A stretch of 64,000 nucleotides of DNA from contig NZ_JAQFII010000001.1 of NCBI RefSeq assembly GCF_029504575.1, forward strand, positions 558,001 to 622,000. The letters are read 5' to 3'. Positions 28,662 through 37,204 of this stretch are shown piece after piece (the first letter of the stretch is position 1; every line of letters begins with the position of its first letter). The translations under genes and the position numbers were made by a program. The notes beneath the pieces are model-generated. The model saw only the letters and a list, made by a program, of their open reading frames with translations, was not told where the DNA came from and searched no databases. The DNA comes from Streptomyces sp. SPB162 (GTDB taxonomy: Bacteria > Actinomycetota > Actinomycetes > Streptomycetales > Streptomycetaceae).

Positions 28662-28972
28662 CACCGGTGGTGCCGGAACTGCCGGCGCTGCCGGCCCTGA
28701 CCCGCTCCGAAGGTGAACTGGTCGACCGCTATCTGGAGATCGTGGACCTGTTGGGACGGATCAATCCGTCCCGTTCCCGCGACACCTACGGTGCGCTGCG
28801 CGCCGCCCAGGCGCTCGTCGGCAGGGCCACGGCGTTGCGCGAGACGCTGGCGGTGATGCACGCCCGCGGCGAGACCGAGGTCCACACGGGCACGTTGGGA
28901 AGGGCGCTGCGTGTCCTCGACGGCGAACGGCGGGCCTCCCTGGTGGCCGTTCCGCCTCCGCCGGAGCGCTGA
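28658..28972 (+). CDS. Small hypothetical protein coupled to clpP (104 aa)
   Basis: GTG 28658 overlaps the clpP stop as GTGA, indicating translational coupling. The product is helical and acidic in the first half ([24 protein letters not shown]) and includes [28 protein letters not shown]. No known domain; a role with the ClpP paralogue is inferred only from coupling. Confidence 0.72.
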   Translation: MTPVVPELPALPALTRSEGELVDRYLEIVDLLGRINPSRSRDTYGALRAAQALVGRATALRETLAVMHARGETEVHTGTLGRALRVLDGERRASLVAVPPPPER

Positions 28973-29256
28973 CGGCGCCCCAAGGCGACATACGGCCGCA
29001 CGTTCGGAGTAGTCACCCTTGCGCGTGACGGGTGGTTGTCGCGACGCCGACTTGCGCGGCCCGTTCACCGCGGCCGCTGTTCCCGCCCAGGTCAACCGGC
29101 GTGCGCCGGAACGAATACCGTGGCGGCCGGCGCTCCGGACACCCGAATAGGTGATTGGTGAGGAAGATCACACAAAGCAGTTTCTGCCGTGTTTCGGGCG
29201 CTTTCGTGGGTCATGCTCCCTTGGACGACAAGACCCCGCCGCCGTGGTGGGGCGGT

Positions 29257-29440
29257 CCGAGCGGACGCCCAATCCTGCCGCCGCCCGGATGCCCGGTCGA
29301 CACTGCACCGGCAGGAACGGAGGACCCAGGCACGACGGGGCCGGCCAGCGGTATCCAGGCCGTCCCCTTGGGGTGAAGCCGCGTCAGCGGCCGGGATTCT
29401 TCGCCTGCCCGAACCCGACAGGTCATCCTTCGCAAGCGGA
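29257..29440 (+). ncRNA. ydaO/yuaA-type c-di-AMP riboswitch
   Basis: The leader of the NlpC/P60 gene contains the conserved ydaO blocks: CGCCCAATCCTGCCG with the pairing CGGCAGGAACGGAGGACCCA, the loop CTTGGGGTGAAGCC (29367-29380), and CCCGAACCCGACAGGTCATCC (29408-29428). ydaO riboswitches bind c-di-AMP and control cell-wall hydrolase genes in actinobacteria. Boundaries are approximate. The 28973-29256 stretch before it holds only the promoter region, nothing else seen. Confidence 0.88.
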
Positions 29441-29456
29441 CGACGAAGGGTTTTGC

Positions 29457-29927
29457 ATGGCCACCATCGGCATGTCCACGCGTCTGTCCCGCATGGGGGC
29501 CGCCTCGGTCCTCACCGCCGCGGCCGTCGCGGTTCCCGCCCTGCTACCGGCCACCGCCACGCACGCCGACGCGGCCACCGCCTCCGCCCAGGCGCTGCGC
29601 GTCGCGGCGTCGAAGAAGGGCTCGCCGTACCAGTGGGGCGCCGCCGGGCCGTACCGCTTCGACTGCTCCGGACTGACCCTGTATTCATTCGACAAGGCCG
29701 GCAAGAAACTGCCGAGAACCACCGGCGCGCAGTACAACAGCACCACGCATATCGGGGCTTCCAGCCGCCAGGCCGGTGACCTGGTCTTCTTCCACGCGGG
29801 CAGCAGCGTCTACCACGTCGGCATCTACGCCGGCAGCGGCAAGATATGGCACGCCCCCAAGACCGGCACCCGGGTCCGGCTGGAGAAGATCTGGGACGGC
29901 AGCGTCTGGTACGGCCGGGTCCGCTGA
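29457..29927 (+). CDS. Secreted NlpC/P60 peptidoglycan endopeptidase
   Basis: 156 residues. Signal peptide about 1-38 (VLTAAAVAVPALLPATATHADA). The NlpC/P60 domain fills the rest: catalytic Cys70 in FDCSGL, His120 in YHVGIYAG and His132 in WHAPKTG. It cleaves peptide stems of peptidoglycan. No LysM or coiled-coil anchors, so a minimal enzyme. GAAGGG precedes ATG 29457. The long leader is a c-di-AMP riboswitch. Confidence 0.94.
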   Translation: MATIGMSTRLSRMGAASVLTAAAVAVPALLPATATHADAATASAQALRVAASKKGSPYQWGAAGPYRFDCSGLTLYSFDKAGKKLPRTTGAQYNSTTHIGASSRQAGDLVFFHAGSSVYHVGIYAGSGKIWHAPKTGTRVRLEKIWDGSVWYGRVR

Positions 29928-29932
29928 CGCGG

Positions 29933-29960
29933 CGCGGGGCCCGAACCACCGGGCCCCGCG
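29933..29960 (+). terminator. Terminator after the NlpC/P60 gene
   Basis: 11-bp perfect stem CGCGGGGCCCG / CGGGCCCCGCG with a 6-nt loop, 5 bp after the stop codon. Confidence 0.82.
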
Positions 29961-30019
29961 GCCGTGTGGGGGCAGCGAACGGAGCGGGCGGGGCGGGCGG
30001 ATGCGACCAGCGCAGGCCC

Positions 30020-30133
30020 GATGGCACGGGGTGGGTGGACATGGCCGATCCGGAGGGCAACGAGTTCTGCGTCGAGCGCAGTGCCCCCGAGCGCGCCGAG
30101 GCGGATCGAGCGGCCCGAGCGGCCCGGGCATGA
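30020..30133 (+). pseudogene. Remnant of a VOC (glyoxalase-like) gene 3' end
   Basis: About 35 codons read DGTGWVDMADPEGNEFCVERS..., the typical C-terminal strand of VOC-family proteins (ADPEGNEFC). There is no start or upstream domain in frame, so this is a truncated relic. The rest of 29961-30229 has no recognisable content except a short open stretch (AGYVPVGAEAILVADLG) ending at 30200. Confidence 0.55.
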
Positions 30134-30229
30134 GCCTGGCGGGGCCGCCGGGTACGTCCCGGTGGGCGCGGAGGCGATCCTGGTCGCGGACCTGGGCTGA
30201 CGTTTCCGGTCAGGTGCCCAGCGCGCGGG

Positions 30230-30658
30230 TCACTGCACCGGCGCGGCCCAGGGGAGCATGATCCAGACGGTCTTGCCGCCGTCGGACGTGGGGGTCACCG
30301 ACAGCCGTCCGCCGGACTCCGCGGCGAGATGGCGGATGATGACCATGCCGCGCCCGTTGTCCTGCTGGACGGCGGCCGGTAGCCGCTGAGGCCAGCGCGG
30401 ATGGCTGTCGGTGACCCCGATGCGCAGGTATTCGGCCCGTTCCAGCTGGACGTCCACGGTGAACGTCGGTGACTGACCGAGCGTGTGCAGCACGGCGTTG
30501 GTGGTCAGTTCGGAGACGATCAGCCGCACCACGTCGGCGGTCGGCGTGTGCTCGGGCATTCCCCACTCCGCCAGCAGCGCGCACACGTAACGGCGCGCGG
30601 TGGTGACCGAGGCGGGGTCGCTCGGCAGGGTGACGGATGCTTCCTGGAGGTCTGCCAT
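30230..30658 (-). CDS. Anti-sigma-type HATPase (ATP-binding regulatory protein)
   Basis: 142 residues of the RsbW/SpoIIAB-like GHKL ATPase fold: N-box SELTTNAVLH, DSHPRWP, and the G2 box NGRGMVIIRHLA. Such proteins bind anti-sigma antagonists or act in whiJ-like loci. It is divergent from a whiJ-type regulator and a DUF397 gene, the common Streptomyces trio (HATPase, DNA-binding protein, DUF397). Start ATG 30658. Confidence 0.87.
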   Translation of the reverse strand: MADLQEASVTLPSDPASVTTARRYVCALLAEWGMPEHTPTADVVRLIVSELTTNAVLHTLGQSPTFTVDVQLERAEYLRIGVTDSHPRWPQRLPAAVQQDNGRGMVIIRHLAAESGGRLSVTPTSDGGKTVWIMLPWAAPVQ

Positions 30659-30900
30659 GGCGACGCTGTCCCTTTCCCGCCGTGCCCCGAGACTCCGTCG
30701 TGCGGTCCACCCGCAGGGAGCCGCGGACGGCTACTTCGCGCCAGAGTGCCACCCATGGTGCCGCTATTGCGGCCGATCCACGGCGATATGCATATATCTG
30801 TCGCTCAAAGCGGTGAACTCTGCTACGCGAGAGCCTATTCAGGCGCAGACTGTCGCACTGGTGACGGTCTGAAAATTTCTTTCAGGAGGAGCGGCGCGCG

Positions 30901-31780
30901 ATGCAACAGATCCCCGCGGTACGACGTCGAAAGCTCGGGGCAGAACTCCGGCGGCAACGCGATCTGGCCGGGATGACAAGCGGCGACGCGGCCAGCAGGG
31001 CCGGCTGGCACCAGTCGAAGGTGAGCCGTATCGAGACCGGTCGCAGCGGCGCCCGACCGGAGGACGTGGCGTGCCTGCTGGACATCTACGGCGTACGTGA
31101 CCGTGAACTGCGTGACTTGTTGGCCACTTTGGCCGGTAAGGGTACCCAGCGCGGCTGGTGGCACGAGTTCCGCGACGTACTGCCCCCGGAGTACCGCGAC
31201 TTCATCAGTCTGGAAACCAGCGCCTGCCGTGCGCGCACGATGGAGAACAGCGTGGTGCCCGGCCTGCTGCAGACCCCGGGCGTACGCCCGCGCACTCACC
31301 CGGTCGGTCCTCCCGGGGGTCGACGCACGGCAGGTGGACGCCCTGGTCGAGGTGCGGATGGCGCGGCAGGCGGTGCTGGAGCAGGATTCCCCGCTGGAAC
31401 TGCACGCTCTTCTCGACGAGGCGGTCCTACGGCGCGAAGTCGGCGGAGAAGAAGTCATGGGGGCGCAGTTACGGCACCTCGCGGAAGCCGCCGTGCTGCC
31501 CCGGATACGGCTGCAGGTTCTTCCCTTCACGGCGGGCGGACACATAGGAGTTACCGGATCTTTCGTAATTTTCTCGTTTCCGCTCATTGCCGATCTGGAC
31601 GTTGTTGTTATCGACCATTTGACGAGTAGTCTCTATGTGGATCGGCAAGATGATCTCAGGGCCTACAGCGCCGCGTTCGACCGATTGCGCTCCCATGCCC
31701 TGACGTACGACGACTCATTGGCGTTCATTTCCGGCATCAGCTCCGGGAACAACTCCGGGATCGGATCCGGGAACAGCTGA
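30901..31780 (+). pseudogene. whiJ/Scr1-type XRE regulator with DUF5753, frameshifted
   Basis: Start ATG 30901 after AGGAGG. The first frame encodes an XRE helix-turn-helix (LGAELRRQRDLAGMTSGDAASRAGWHQSKVSRIETGRSG) and the beginning of DUF5753 (MENSVVPGLLQTPG). At about 31279-31282 (GGGCGTACGCC) one extra base shifts the frame; the next frame carries the rest (YARALTRSVLPGVDARQVD...DHLTSSLYVDRQDDL). Removing one base restores a normal protein of about 290 residues. A TTA leucine codon at 31469-31471 in the second part would make translation bldA-dependent. Either a recent pseudogene or a sequencing error. Confidence 0.82.
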
Positions 31781-31800
31781 GGCGCGTAAGGAGGCACCAT

Positions 31801-32037
31801 ATGTCGGTACTGCCTCGGTACGTTTCTTCCAGTACAGCTCTTTCCGCGACCCGGTGGCAGCGCAGCAGTTACAGCACCGCCGCCAACAATTGTGTGGAAA
31901 CGGCTACGTTGTCCTGCGGACTTCTGGCCGTGCGCGACTCCAAGAACCCCCGGGGGCCGGCGCTGCTGTTCGCGCCGACCGCCTGGGACACCTTCGTACG
32001 AGCGCTACGCGCGGGTGAGTTCGCCGGACCGGTCTGA
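31801..32037 (+). CDS. DUF397 protein
   Basis: 78 residues (RWQRSSYSTAANNCVETA...[37 protein letters not shown]), typical DUF397, the small partner of whiJ-type DNA-binding proteins. AAGGAGG precedes ATG 31801 and only 20 bp separate it from the regulator. Its last 33 bp overlap the convergent bioF gene. Confidence 0.88.
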   Translation: MSVLPRYVSSSTALSATRWQRSSYSTAANNCVETATLSCGLLAVRDSKNPRGPALLFAPTAWDTFVRALRAGEFAGPV

Positions 32038-33177
32038 GTCCTGCGGCGCCGTGCGCACGATCACCTCGACCGCCGCGGCGATCTGCGGATCCGTGAGATC
32101 GCCGCGGGCGGTCAACCGCAGCCGGGAGATCCCGTCCGGCACCGACGGCGGCCGGAAGCACCCCACCGCCAGACCCGCGGTCCTGCAGTCCGCCGCCCAC
32201 CGCAGCGCCTCCGCGGCCGACGGGGCACGCACCGAGACCACACAGGCGTCGGGCCGGGCCGAGCGCAGCCCGGCCGTGGTCAGCCGGTCGTACAGCTGCA
32301 GCGCCACCGCCCTTGCCCGCTCAGCGCGCTCCGGCTCCGCGCGCAGCAGGCGCAGCGCGCCGAGCGCAGCGCCCGCGGCGGCGGGCGCGAGCCCGGTGTC
32401 GAAGATGAAGGTGCGGGCGGCGTTGACCAGGTGCTCGATGACCCGGGCCGGGCCGAGCACCACTCCGCCCTGGCTGCCGAGCGACTTCGACAAGGTGGCC
32501 GTCACGACCACGTCGGGCGCGCCGGCCAGGCCCGCGGCCCAGGCCGCGCCCCGCCCTCCCTCGCCCAGGACGCCCAGGCCGTGGGCGTCGTCCACCAGCA
32601 GCGCCGCGCCGTGCTCGCGGCAGGCGGCGGCCAGTGCGGGCAGCGGCGCCGCGTCGCCGTCGACGGAGAAGACCGAGTCGGACACGACGACGGCGGCCCC
32701 CGCGTGCGCGGCCAGCGCCTTGCGCACGGCTTCGGTGTCGCGGTGCGCCACGACCTCGGTGTCGGCGCGCGAGAGCCGGCAGCCGTCGATGAGCGAGGCG
32801 TGGTTGGAGCTGTCGGAGGCGATGAGGGTGCCGGGGCCGGTCAGCGCGGTGACGGCCGCCAGGTTCGCGGCGTAGCCGGAGGCGAAGACCAGGGCGGCCT
32901 CGAACCCGCAGAACGCGGCGAGTTCCGCCTCCAGTTCCGTGTGCAGCTCGGTGGTGCCGGTGACCAGCCGGGAGCCGGTGGAGCCCGCGCCCCACAGCAG
33001 GCAGGCGTCGGCCCCGGCCCGGGTCACTTCCGGGTGCCGGGCCAGCCCGAGGTAGTCGTTGCCCGCCAGGTCCAGCAGCGCCGACTCCGCCTGCCGCGGT
33101 CGCAGGGTGCGGACGAGACCGCCCTCGCGGCGCCGTGCTGCGTGGGCGTCGATCCAGTCGAACGGGTCGCGGCTCAT
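32005..33177 (-). CDS. bioF: 8-amino-7-oxononanoate synthase
   Basis: 390-residue PLP enzyme joining alanine and pimeloyl-thioester in biotin synthesis. The PLP lysine is Lys231 in [26 protein letters not shown] and [12 protein letters not shown] are alpha-oxoamine synthase blocks. ATG 33177 gives the family start and has AGGGACC upstream. Divergent from bioBAD, so both face one shared regulatory region. Confidence 0.94.
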   Translation of the reverse strand: MSRDPFDWIDAHAARRREGGLVRTLRPRQAESALLDLAGNDYLGLARHPEVTRAGADACLLWGAGSTGSRLVTGTTELHTELEAELAAFCGFEAALVFASGYAANLAAVTALTGPGTLIASDSSNHASLIDGCRLSRADTEVVAHRDTEAVRKALAAHAGAAVVVSDSVFSVDGDAAPLPALAAACREHGAALLVDDAHGLGVLGEGGRGAAWAAGLAGAPDVVVTATLSKSLGSQGGVVLGPARVIEHLVNAARTFIFDTGLAPAAAGAALGALRLLRAEPERAERARAVALQLYDRLTTAGLRSARPDACVVSVRAPSAAEALRWAADCRTAGLAVGCFRPPSVPDGISRLRLTARGDLTDPQIAAAVEVIVRTAPQDSDRSGELTRA

Positions 33178-33273
33178 CGGGGTCCCTGGGGTCGGCGGGG
33201 CGGGCTGGGGCGGCTCCGCCGGGGTGTCCGGCAGGGCGGGTGGGGCGGTGCGGTCGGGCCTGTCAGCAACGTA

Positions 33274-33294
33274 CTGTCCGGGCCGCCCGGACAG
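33274..33294. promoter_or_regulatory. Perfect 21-bp inverted repeat between bioF and bioB
   Basis: Arms CTGTCCGGGC and GCCCGGACAG around one central base, 97 bp upstream of bioF and 87 bp upstream of bioB. Likely a shared operator for biotin genes; does not resemble a BirA or BioQ site known to me. Confidence 0.6.
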
Positions 33295-33380
33295 GGTGTG
33301 GCGATACACACACCTACTGCCACCCCTGTTGTGCGGTCCATCATTGGCTCCCGGCCCCTCGGTGGGCCAGGATCGCCCCT

Positions 33381-34679
33381 ATGGATCTGCTGAACACGCT
33401 GGTGGAAAAGGGGCTGCGCCGAGAGCCGCCCACCCGGGATGAGGCGCTTGCCGTTCTGGCGACCTCCGACGAAGACCTGCTCGATGTGGTGGCCGCGGCC
33501 GGCAAGGTGCGGCGCCAGTGGTTCGGGCGCCGCGTGAAGCTCAACTACCTGGTCAACCTCAAGTCCGGGCTGTGCCCCGAGGACTGCTCGTACTGCTCGC
33601 AGCGACTCGGCTCGACAGCCGGGATCCTGAAGTACACCTGGCTCAAGCCGCACGAGGCGGCGGCCGCCGCGACGGCCGGTGTCGCCGGCGGGGCCAAGCG
33701 GGTGTGCCTGGTGGCCAGCGGGCGCGGTCCCACGGACCGCGACGTGGACCGGGTCTCGCAGACGATCGAGGCGATCAAGGAGCAGAACGAGGGCGTCGAG
33801 GTCTGCGCGTGCCTGGGTCTGCTGTCGGCCGGGCAGGCGGACCGGCTGCGCGAGGCCGGCGCGGACGCGTACAACCACAACCTGAACACCTCCGAGGCGA
33901 CGTACGGCGGCATCACCACCACGCACACCTACGCCGACCGCGTGGACACCGTGCAGCAGGCGCAGGCGGCCGGACTGTCGGCGTGCTCCGGTCTGATCGC
34001 GGGCATGGGCGAGTCCGACGCCGACCTCGTGGACGTCGTGTTCGCGCTGCGCGAGCTGGACCCCGACTCCGTTCCGGTCAACTTCCTCATCCCGTTCGAG
34101 GGCACCCCGCTGGCCGAGGAGTGGAACCTCACGCCGCAGCGCGCGCTGCGGATCCTGGCGATGGTGCGCTTCGTCTGCCCGGACGTGGAGGTCCGCCTCG
34201 CCGGCGGCCGCGAGGTGCACCTGCGCACCCTGCAGCCGCTCGCGCTGCACCTGGTGAACTCGATCTTCCTGGGCGACTACCTGACCAGCGAGGGCCAGGC
34301 CGGCCAGGCCGACCTCGACATGATCGCCGACGCGGGCTTCGAGGTGGAGGGCGCGGGCACCGTCACGCTCCCCCAGCACCGCGCGGACCTGGCACACGCG
34401 GGCGGCGGCTGCGGCTCCCACGACGACGCGGCCGCCGGCTGCGGTTCCGGCCAGGGCCAGGACGCCGGGTGCGGCTCGCACGCCGACGGCGGCGGCTGCG
34501 GTCCCTGCGGCGGCGCGGCGCGGACCGCGCCCGAGTCGGTGGCGGAGTCCGCCGGGTCGCCTGGGCAGGAGCCCGCCGGCTTGCCGGAGCAGGAGCCCGT
34601 CCCGGCGGGCGCCGCCCGCACCGGGCTGGTCGCCGTCCGCCGGCGCGGAGCGGGAACGGACCTGCCGCCCAATGCCTGA
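33381..34679 (+). CDS. bioB: Biotin synthase
   Basis: 432-residue radical SAM enzyme that inserts sulfur into dethiobiotin. CPEDCSYC (Cys65, 69, 72) binds the SAM cluster; [12 protein letters not shown] and YLTSEGQ are further blocks. The core ends near 335; the last ~95 residues are an extension rich in Gly/Cys/His (GCGSH twice, GCGPCGG) between about 340 and 380. ATG 33381 is the family start with no clear SD; AGGAT lies 8 bp upstream, so it may be leaderless. bioA overlaps its stop by 8 bp. Confidence 0.95.
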   Translation: MDLLNTLVEKGLRREPPTRDEALAVLATSDEDLLDVVAAAGKVRRQWFGRRVKLNYLVNLKSGLCPEDCSYCSQRLGSTAGILKYTWLKPHEAAAAATAGVAGGAKRVCLVASGRGPTDRDVDRVSQTIEAIKEQNEGVEVCACLGLLSAGQADRLREAGADAYNHNLNTSEATYGGITTTHTYADRVDTVQQAQAAGLSACSGLIAGMGESDADLVDVVFALRELDPDSVPVNFLIPFEGTPLAEEWNLTPQRALRILAMVRFVCPDVEVRLAGGREVHLRTLQPLALHLVNSIFLGDYLTSEGQAGQADLDMIADAGFEVEGAGTVTLPQHRADLAHAGGGCGSHDDAAAGCGSGQGQDAGCGSHADGGGCGPCGGAARTAPESVAESAGSPGQEPAGLPEQEPVPAGAARTGLVAVRRRGAGTDLPPNA

Positions 34680-36003
34680 GCCGCTCGCCGCGTCACCGGT
34701 ACCCGACGCGCTGACGCCCGACGCGCTGCTGGCCCTGGACCGGCAGCACGTCTGGCATCCGTACGGGCCGATGCCCGGCCGCCAGGAGCCGCTGATCGTC
34801 GAGTCGGCGGCCGGCGTCCGGCTGCGGCTGGCCGCCCCGGCGGAGGGCAGGACCGAGCTGATCGACGGGATGTCGTCCTGGTGGGCGGCGATCCACGGCT
34901 ACAACCACCCGGTCCTCAACGAGGCCGCGCGCGGCCAGCTCGACCGCGTCAGCCATGTGATGTTCGGCGGGCTCACCCATGAGCCCGCCGTCCGGCTGGC
35001 GGCGAAGTTGGTGGAGATCACCCCGGAACCGCTGCGCCATGTCTTCCTCGCCGACTCCGGTTCGGTGTCGGTCGAGGTCGCCCTCAAGATGTGCCTGCAG
35101 TACTGGCGTTCGCTCGGCCGGCCGGCCAAGCGGCGGCTGCTGACCTGGCGCGGCGGCTACCACGGGGACACCTGGCAGCCGATGTCGGTGTGCGACCCCG
35201 ACGGCGGGATGCACGACCTGTGGTCCGGGGCGCTCCCTCGCCAGGTCTTCGCCGACGTGCCGCCGCCCGGGTTCGGCGCCGAGCCCGACCCGCGGTACGC
35301 CGCGCACCTGCGCGAGCTGATCGGTCGTCACGCCGACGAGCTCGCGGCGGTGATCGTCGAACCGGTGGTGCAGGGCGCCGGCGGGATGGCCTTCCACTCC
35401 CCCGGCTATCTGCGGGTGCTGCGCGAGGCGTGCGACGAACACGGCGTGCTGCTGGTCTTCGACGAGATCGCCACCGGCTTCGGCCGTACCGGCACCCTCT
35501 TCGCCGCTGAGCACGCCGGTGTCTCGCCGGACGTGATGTGTCTGGGCAAGGCGCTGACCGGCGGTTATCTGACGATGGCGGCGACGCTGTGCACCAGCGC
35601 GGTCGCCGAGGGCATCTCCCGGGGCGAGGTGCCGGTGCTCGCCCACGGTCCGACGTTCATGGGCAACCCCCTCGCCGCCGCCGTCGCCTGCGCCTCGATC
35701 GACCTGCTGCTGACACAGGACTGGGCCGGTGAGGTCAAGCGCGTCGAGGCCGGGCTGCTCGAGGGGCTGGCGCCGGCCGCCGCGCTGCCGGGCGTGCGGG
35801 ACGTGCGGGTGCTGGGCGCGATCGGTGTCGTCCAGCTCGACCACCAGGTCGACATGGCCGCGGCCACCCGGGCCGCGGTGGGGGCGGGTGTGTGGCTGCG
35901 GCCGTTCCGTGATCTGGTGTACACCATGCCGCCCTACGTCACCGGGGACGAGGACGTGGCGCGGATCTGCGCGGCGGTCGTGGCGGCCGCGGCCGCGGGC
36001 TGA
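34672..36003 (+). CDS. bioA: Adenosylmethionine-8-amino-7-oxononanoate aminotransferase
   Basis: 443-residue class III PLP aminotransferase forming 7,8-diaminopelargonate. HVWHPYGPM near the N-terminus marks BioA; Lys293 in LGKALTGG binds [19 protein letters not shown] is the cofactor Asp block. Start ATG 34672 overlaps bioB by 8 bp, so translation is coupled. Confidence 0.96.
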   Translation: MPEPLAASPVPDALTPDALLALDRQHVWHPYGPMPGRQEPLIVESAAGVRLRLAAPAEGRTELIDGMSSWWAAIHGYNHPVLNEAARGQLDRVSHVMFGGLTHEPAVRLAAKLVEITPEPLRHVFLADSGSVSVEVALKMCLQYWRSLGRPAKRRLLTWRGGYHGDTWQPMSVCDPDGGMHDLWSGALPRQVFADVPPPGFGAEPDPRYAAHLRELIGRHADELAAVIVEPVVQGAGGMAFHSPGYLRVLREACDEHGVLLVFDEIATGFGRTGTLFAAEHAGVSPDVMCLGKALTGGYLTMAATLCTSAVAEGISRGEVPVLAHGPTFMGNPLAAAVACASIDLLLTQDWAGEVKRVEAGLLEGLAPAAALPGVRDVRVLGAIGVVQLDHQVDMAAATRAAVGAGVWLRPFRDLVYTMPPYVTGDEDVARICAAVVAAAAAG

Positions 36004-36086
36004 CACCGGGGGCCGGGCAACCGGGGGCGGACGGCGCGGAGCGGTCGGCGTGCCGCCCGGCATCGATACGAGGAGGAAGCGGTCAC

Positions 36087-36839
36087 ATGGCGGTACTGGC
36101 GGTCACGGGGACGGGCACGGAGATCGGGAAGACCATGGTGACCGCGGCGGTCGCCGCGGCCGCACTGGCGCAGGGTCTGAGCGTCGCGGTGCTCAAACCC
36201 GCCCAGACGGGCGTGGCGGAGGGTGAGCCCGGCGACGCGGCCGAGGTGGCGCGGCTGGCCGGTGGGGTCACGGCGGTCGAACTCGCTCGCTACCCCGAGC
36301 CCTTGGCCCCGGCGACCGCGGCCCGGCGCGCGGGCCTGCACCCGGTGCGCCCGGCCGAGATCGCCGAGGCGGCCGCGAAGCTGTCGGCCGTGCACGACGT
36401 GGTGCTGATCGAGGGCGCGGGCGGCCTGCTGGTGCGCTTCGACGACGACGGCTCGACGCTGGCCGACGCGGTGAAGCTGCTCGGCGCCGCCGTGCTGGTG
36501 GTGGTGCCCGCGGGCCTCGGCACGCTCAACACGGCCGCGCTGACGACGGAGGCGCTGGCCGCGCGCGACCTACGGTGCGCGGGCATCATCATCGGCAGCT
36601 GGCCGGTCGAACCGGACCTGGCGGCCCGCTGCAACCTCACCGACCTCCCGCAGTCCGCGGGGGTGCCGCTGCTCGGAGCGCTCCCGGCCGGCGCCGGCGC
36701 GCTCTCCCCGGAACAGTTCCGCGGTGCCGCGCCGGGCTGGCTGGCCCCGCAGCTCGGCGGCGTCTGGGACGCCGAGGAGTTCACCCGCACCGCGGGCGGT
36801 GACCAGCCGCCGCCCGCGGGGCTTCACGACCCGGTCTAG
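36087..36839 (+). CDS. bioD: Dethiobiotin synthetase
   Basis: 250-residue ATP-dependent carboxylase. P-loop TGTGTEIGKT at 7-16, KPAQTG block and EGAGGLLVR for substrate. AGGAGG precedes ATG 36087. Last gene of bioBAD. Its stop codon TAG merges with the left end of a repeat element (CTAGGCC). bioC/bioH are not in the window. Confidence 0.95.
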   Translation: MAVLAVTGTGTEIGKTMVTAAVAAAALAQGLSVAVLKPAQTGVAEGEPGDAAEVARLAGGVTAVELARYPEPLAPATAARRAGLHPVRPAEIAEAAAKLSAVHDVVLIEGAGGLLVRFDDDGSTLADAVKLLGAAVLVVVPAGLGTLNTAALTTEALAARDLRCAGIIIGSWPVEPDLAARCNLTDLPQSAGVPLLGALPAGAGALSPEQFRGAAPGWLAPQLGGVWDAEEFTRTAGGDQPPPAGLHDPV

Positions 36840-37000
36840 GCCGTGTTGTGAAAGTCCCGCCTGGCCCGCGACGCCTGGCACGCACGCCTGCTGCGTTGTC
36901 GGGCTCGTCCACGTACGTCCGGTACGAGGACGACCCTCCGCCTCGCGACGCACCGCGCCGGACGCCGCGCACCAGGCAAACCCTTCCGGCCAGAGCACTC
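36839..37000. repeat. Dispersed palindromic repeat, copy B (chimeric)
   Basis: Left half (GTGAAAGTCCCGCCTGGCCC..., 36848 onwards) matches copy A closely, through the shared core at 36893-36942; right arm (GCACCAGGCAAACCCTTCCGGCC, ending about 36991) matches the right arm of copy D instead. Left and right arms therefore no longer pair. Begins at the bioD stop. Confidence 0.8.
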
Positions 37001-37200
37001 GGCCGTGTCTGACACATCCCGCCTGGCCCGGGGCGTCTGGCACGCGCGCTCTCCCCCAGCTACCGCTGGGAGGGGCCCCCTGTTGTCGGGCCCGCCCCAG
37101 TACGTCCAGTACAGGGGCGACCCTCCGCCTTGCGATCGCACGCACCAGACGCCCCGGGCCCCGCCCTCCGGGCGGACACCGGTATGTGTCAGACACGGCC
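37001..37200. repeat. Dispersed palindromic repeat, copy C, with 16-bp perfect terminal inverted repeats
   Basis: 200-bp element with perfect ends GGCCGTGTCTGACACA (37001-37016) and its complement (37185-37200). Further arms CCTGGCCCGGGGCGTCTGG and CCAGACGCCCCGGG pair. Core at 37082-37129. A separate 30-bp repeat is inserted at 37051-37080. Ends abut the CCTAGA target duplication of the adjacent IS. Confidence 0.85.
37051..37080. repeat. Nested 30-bp hairpin repeat in copy C
   Basis: CTCCCCCAGCTACCGCTGGG and the following AGGGGCCCCC form a hairpin that I recognise as a very common small repeat in Streptomyces genomes. Copies A, B and D lack it at this point, so it inserted into copy C. Confidence 0.72.
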
Positions 37201-37204
37201 TAGA
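37199..37204. repeat. Left target-site duplication of the IS
   Basis: CCTAGA, identical to 38284-38289 on the other side of the IS. Confidence 0.85.

Noticed and set aside
29155..29376. Short plus-strand ORF upstream of the NlpC/P60 gene
   Set aside because: The region matches the c-di-AMP riboswitch, and the ORF has no ribosome site or family.
36839..37204. Possible gene between bioD and the IS
   Set aside because: Open frames here are explained by palindromic repeats and have no ribosome site or domain.
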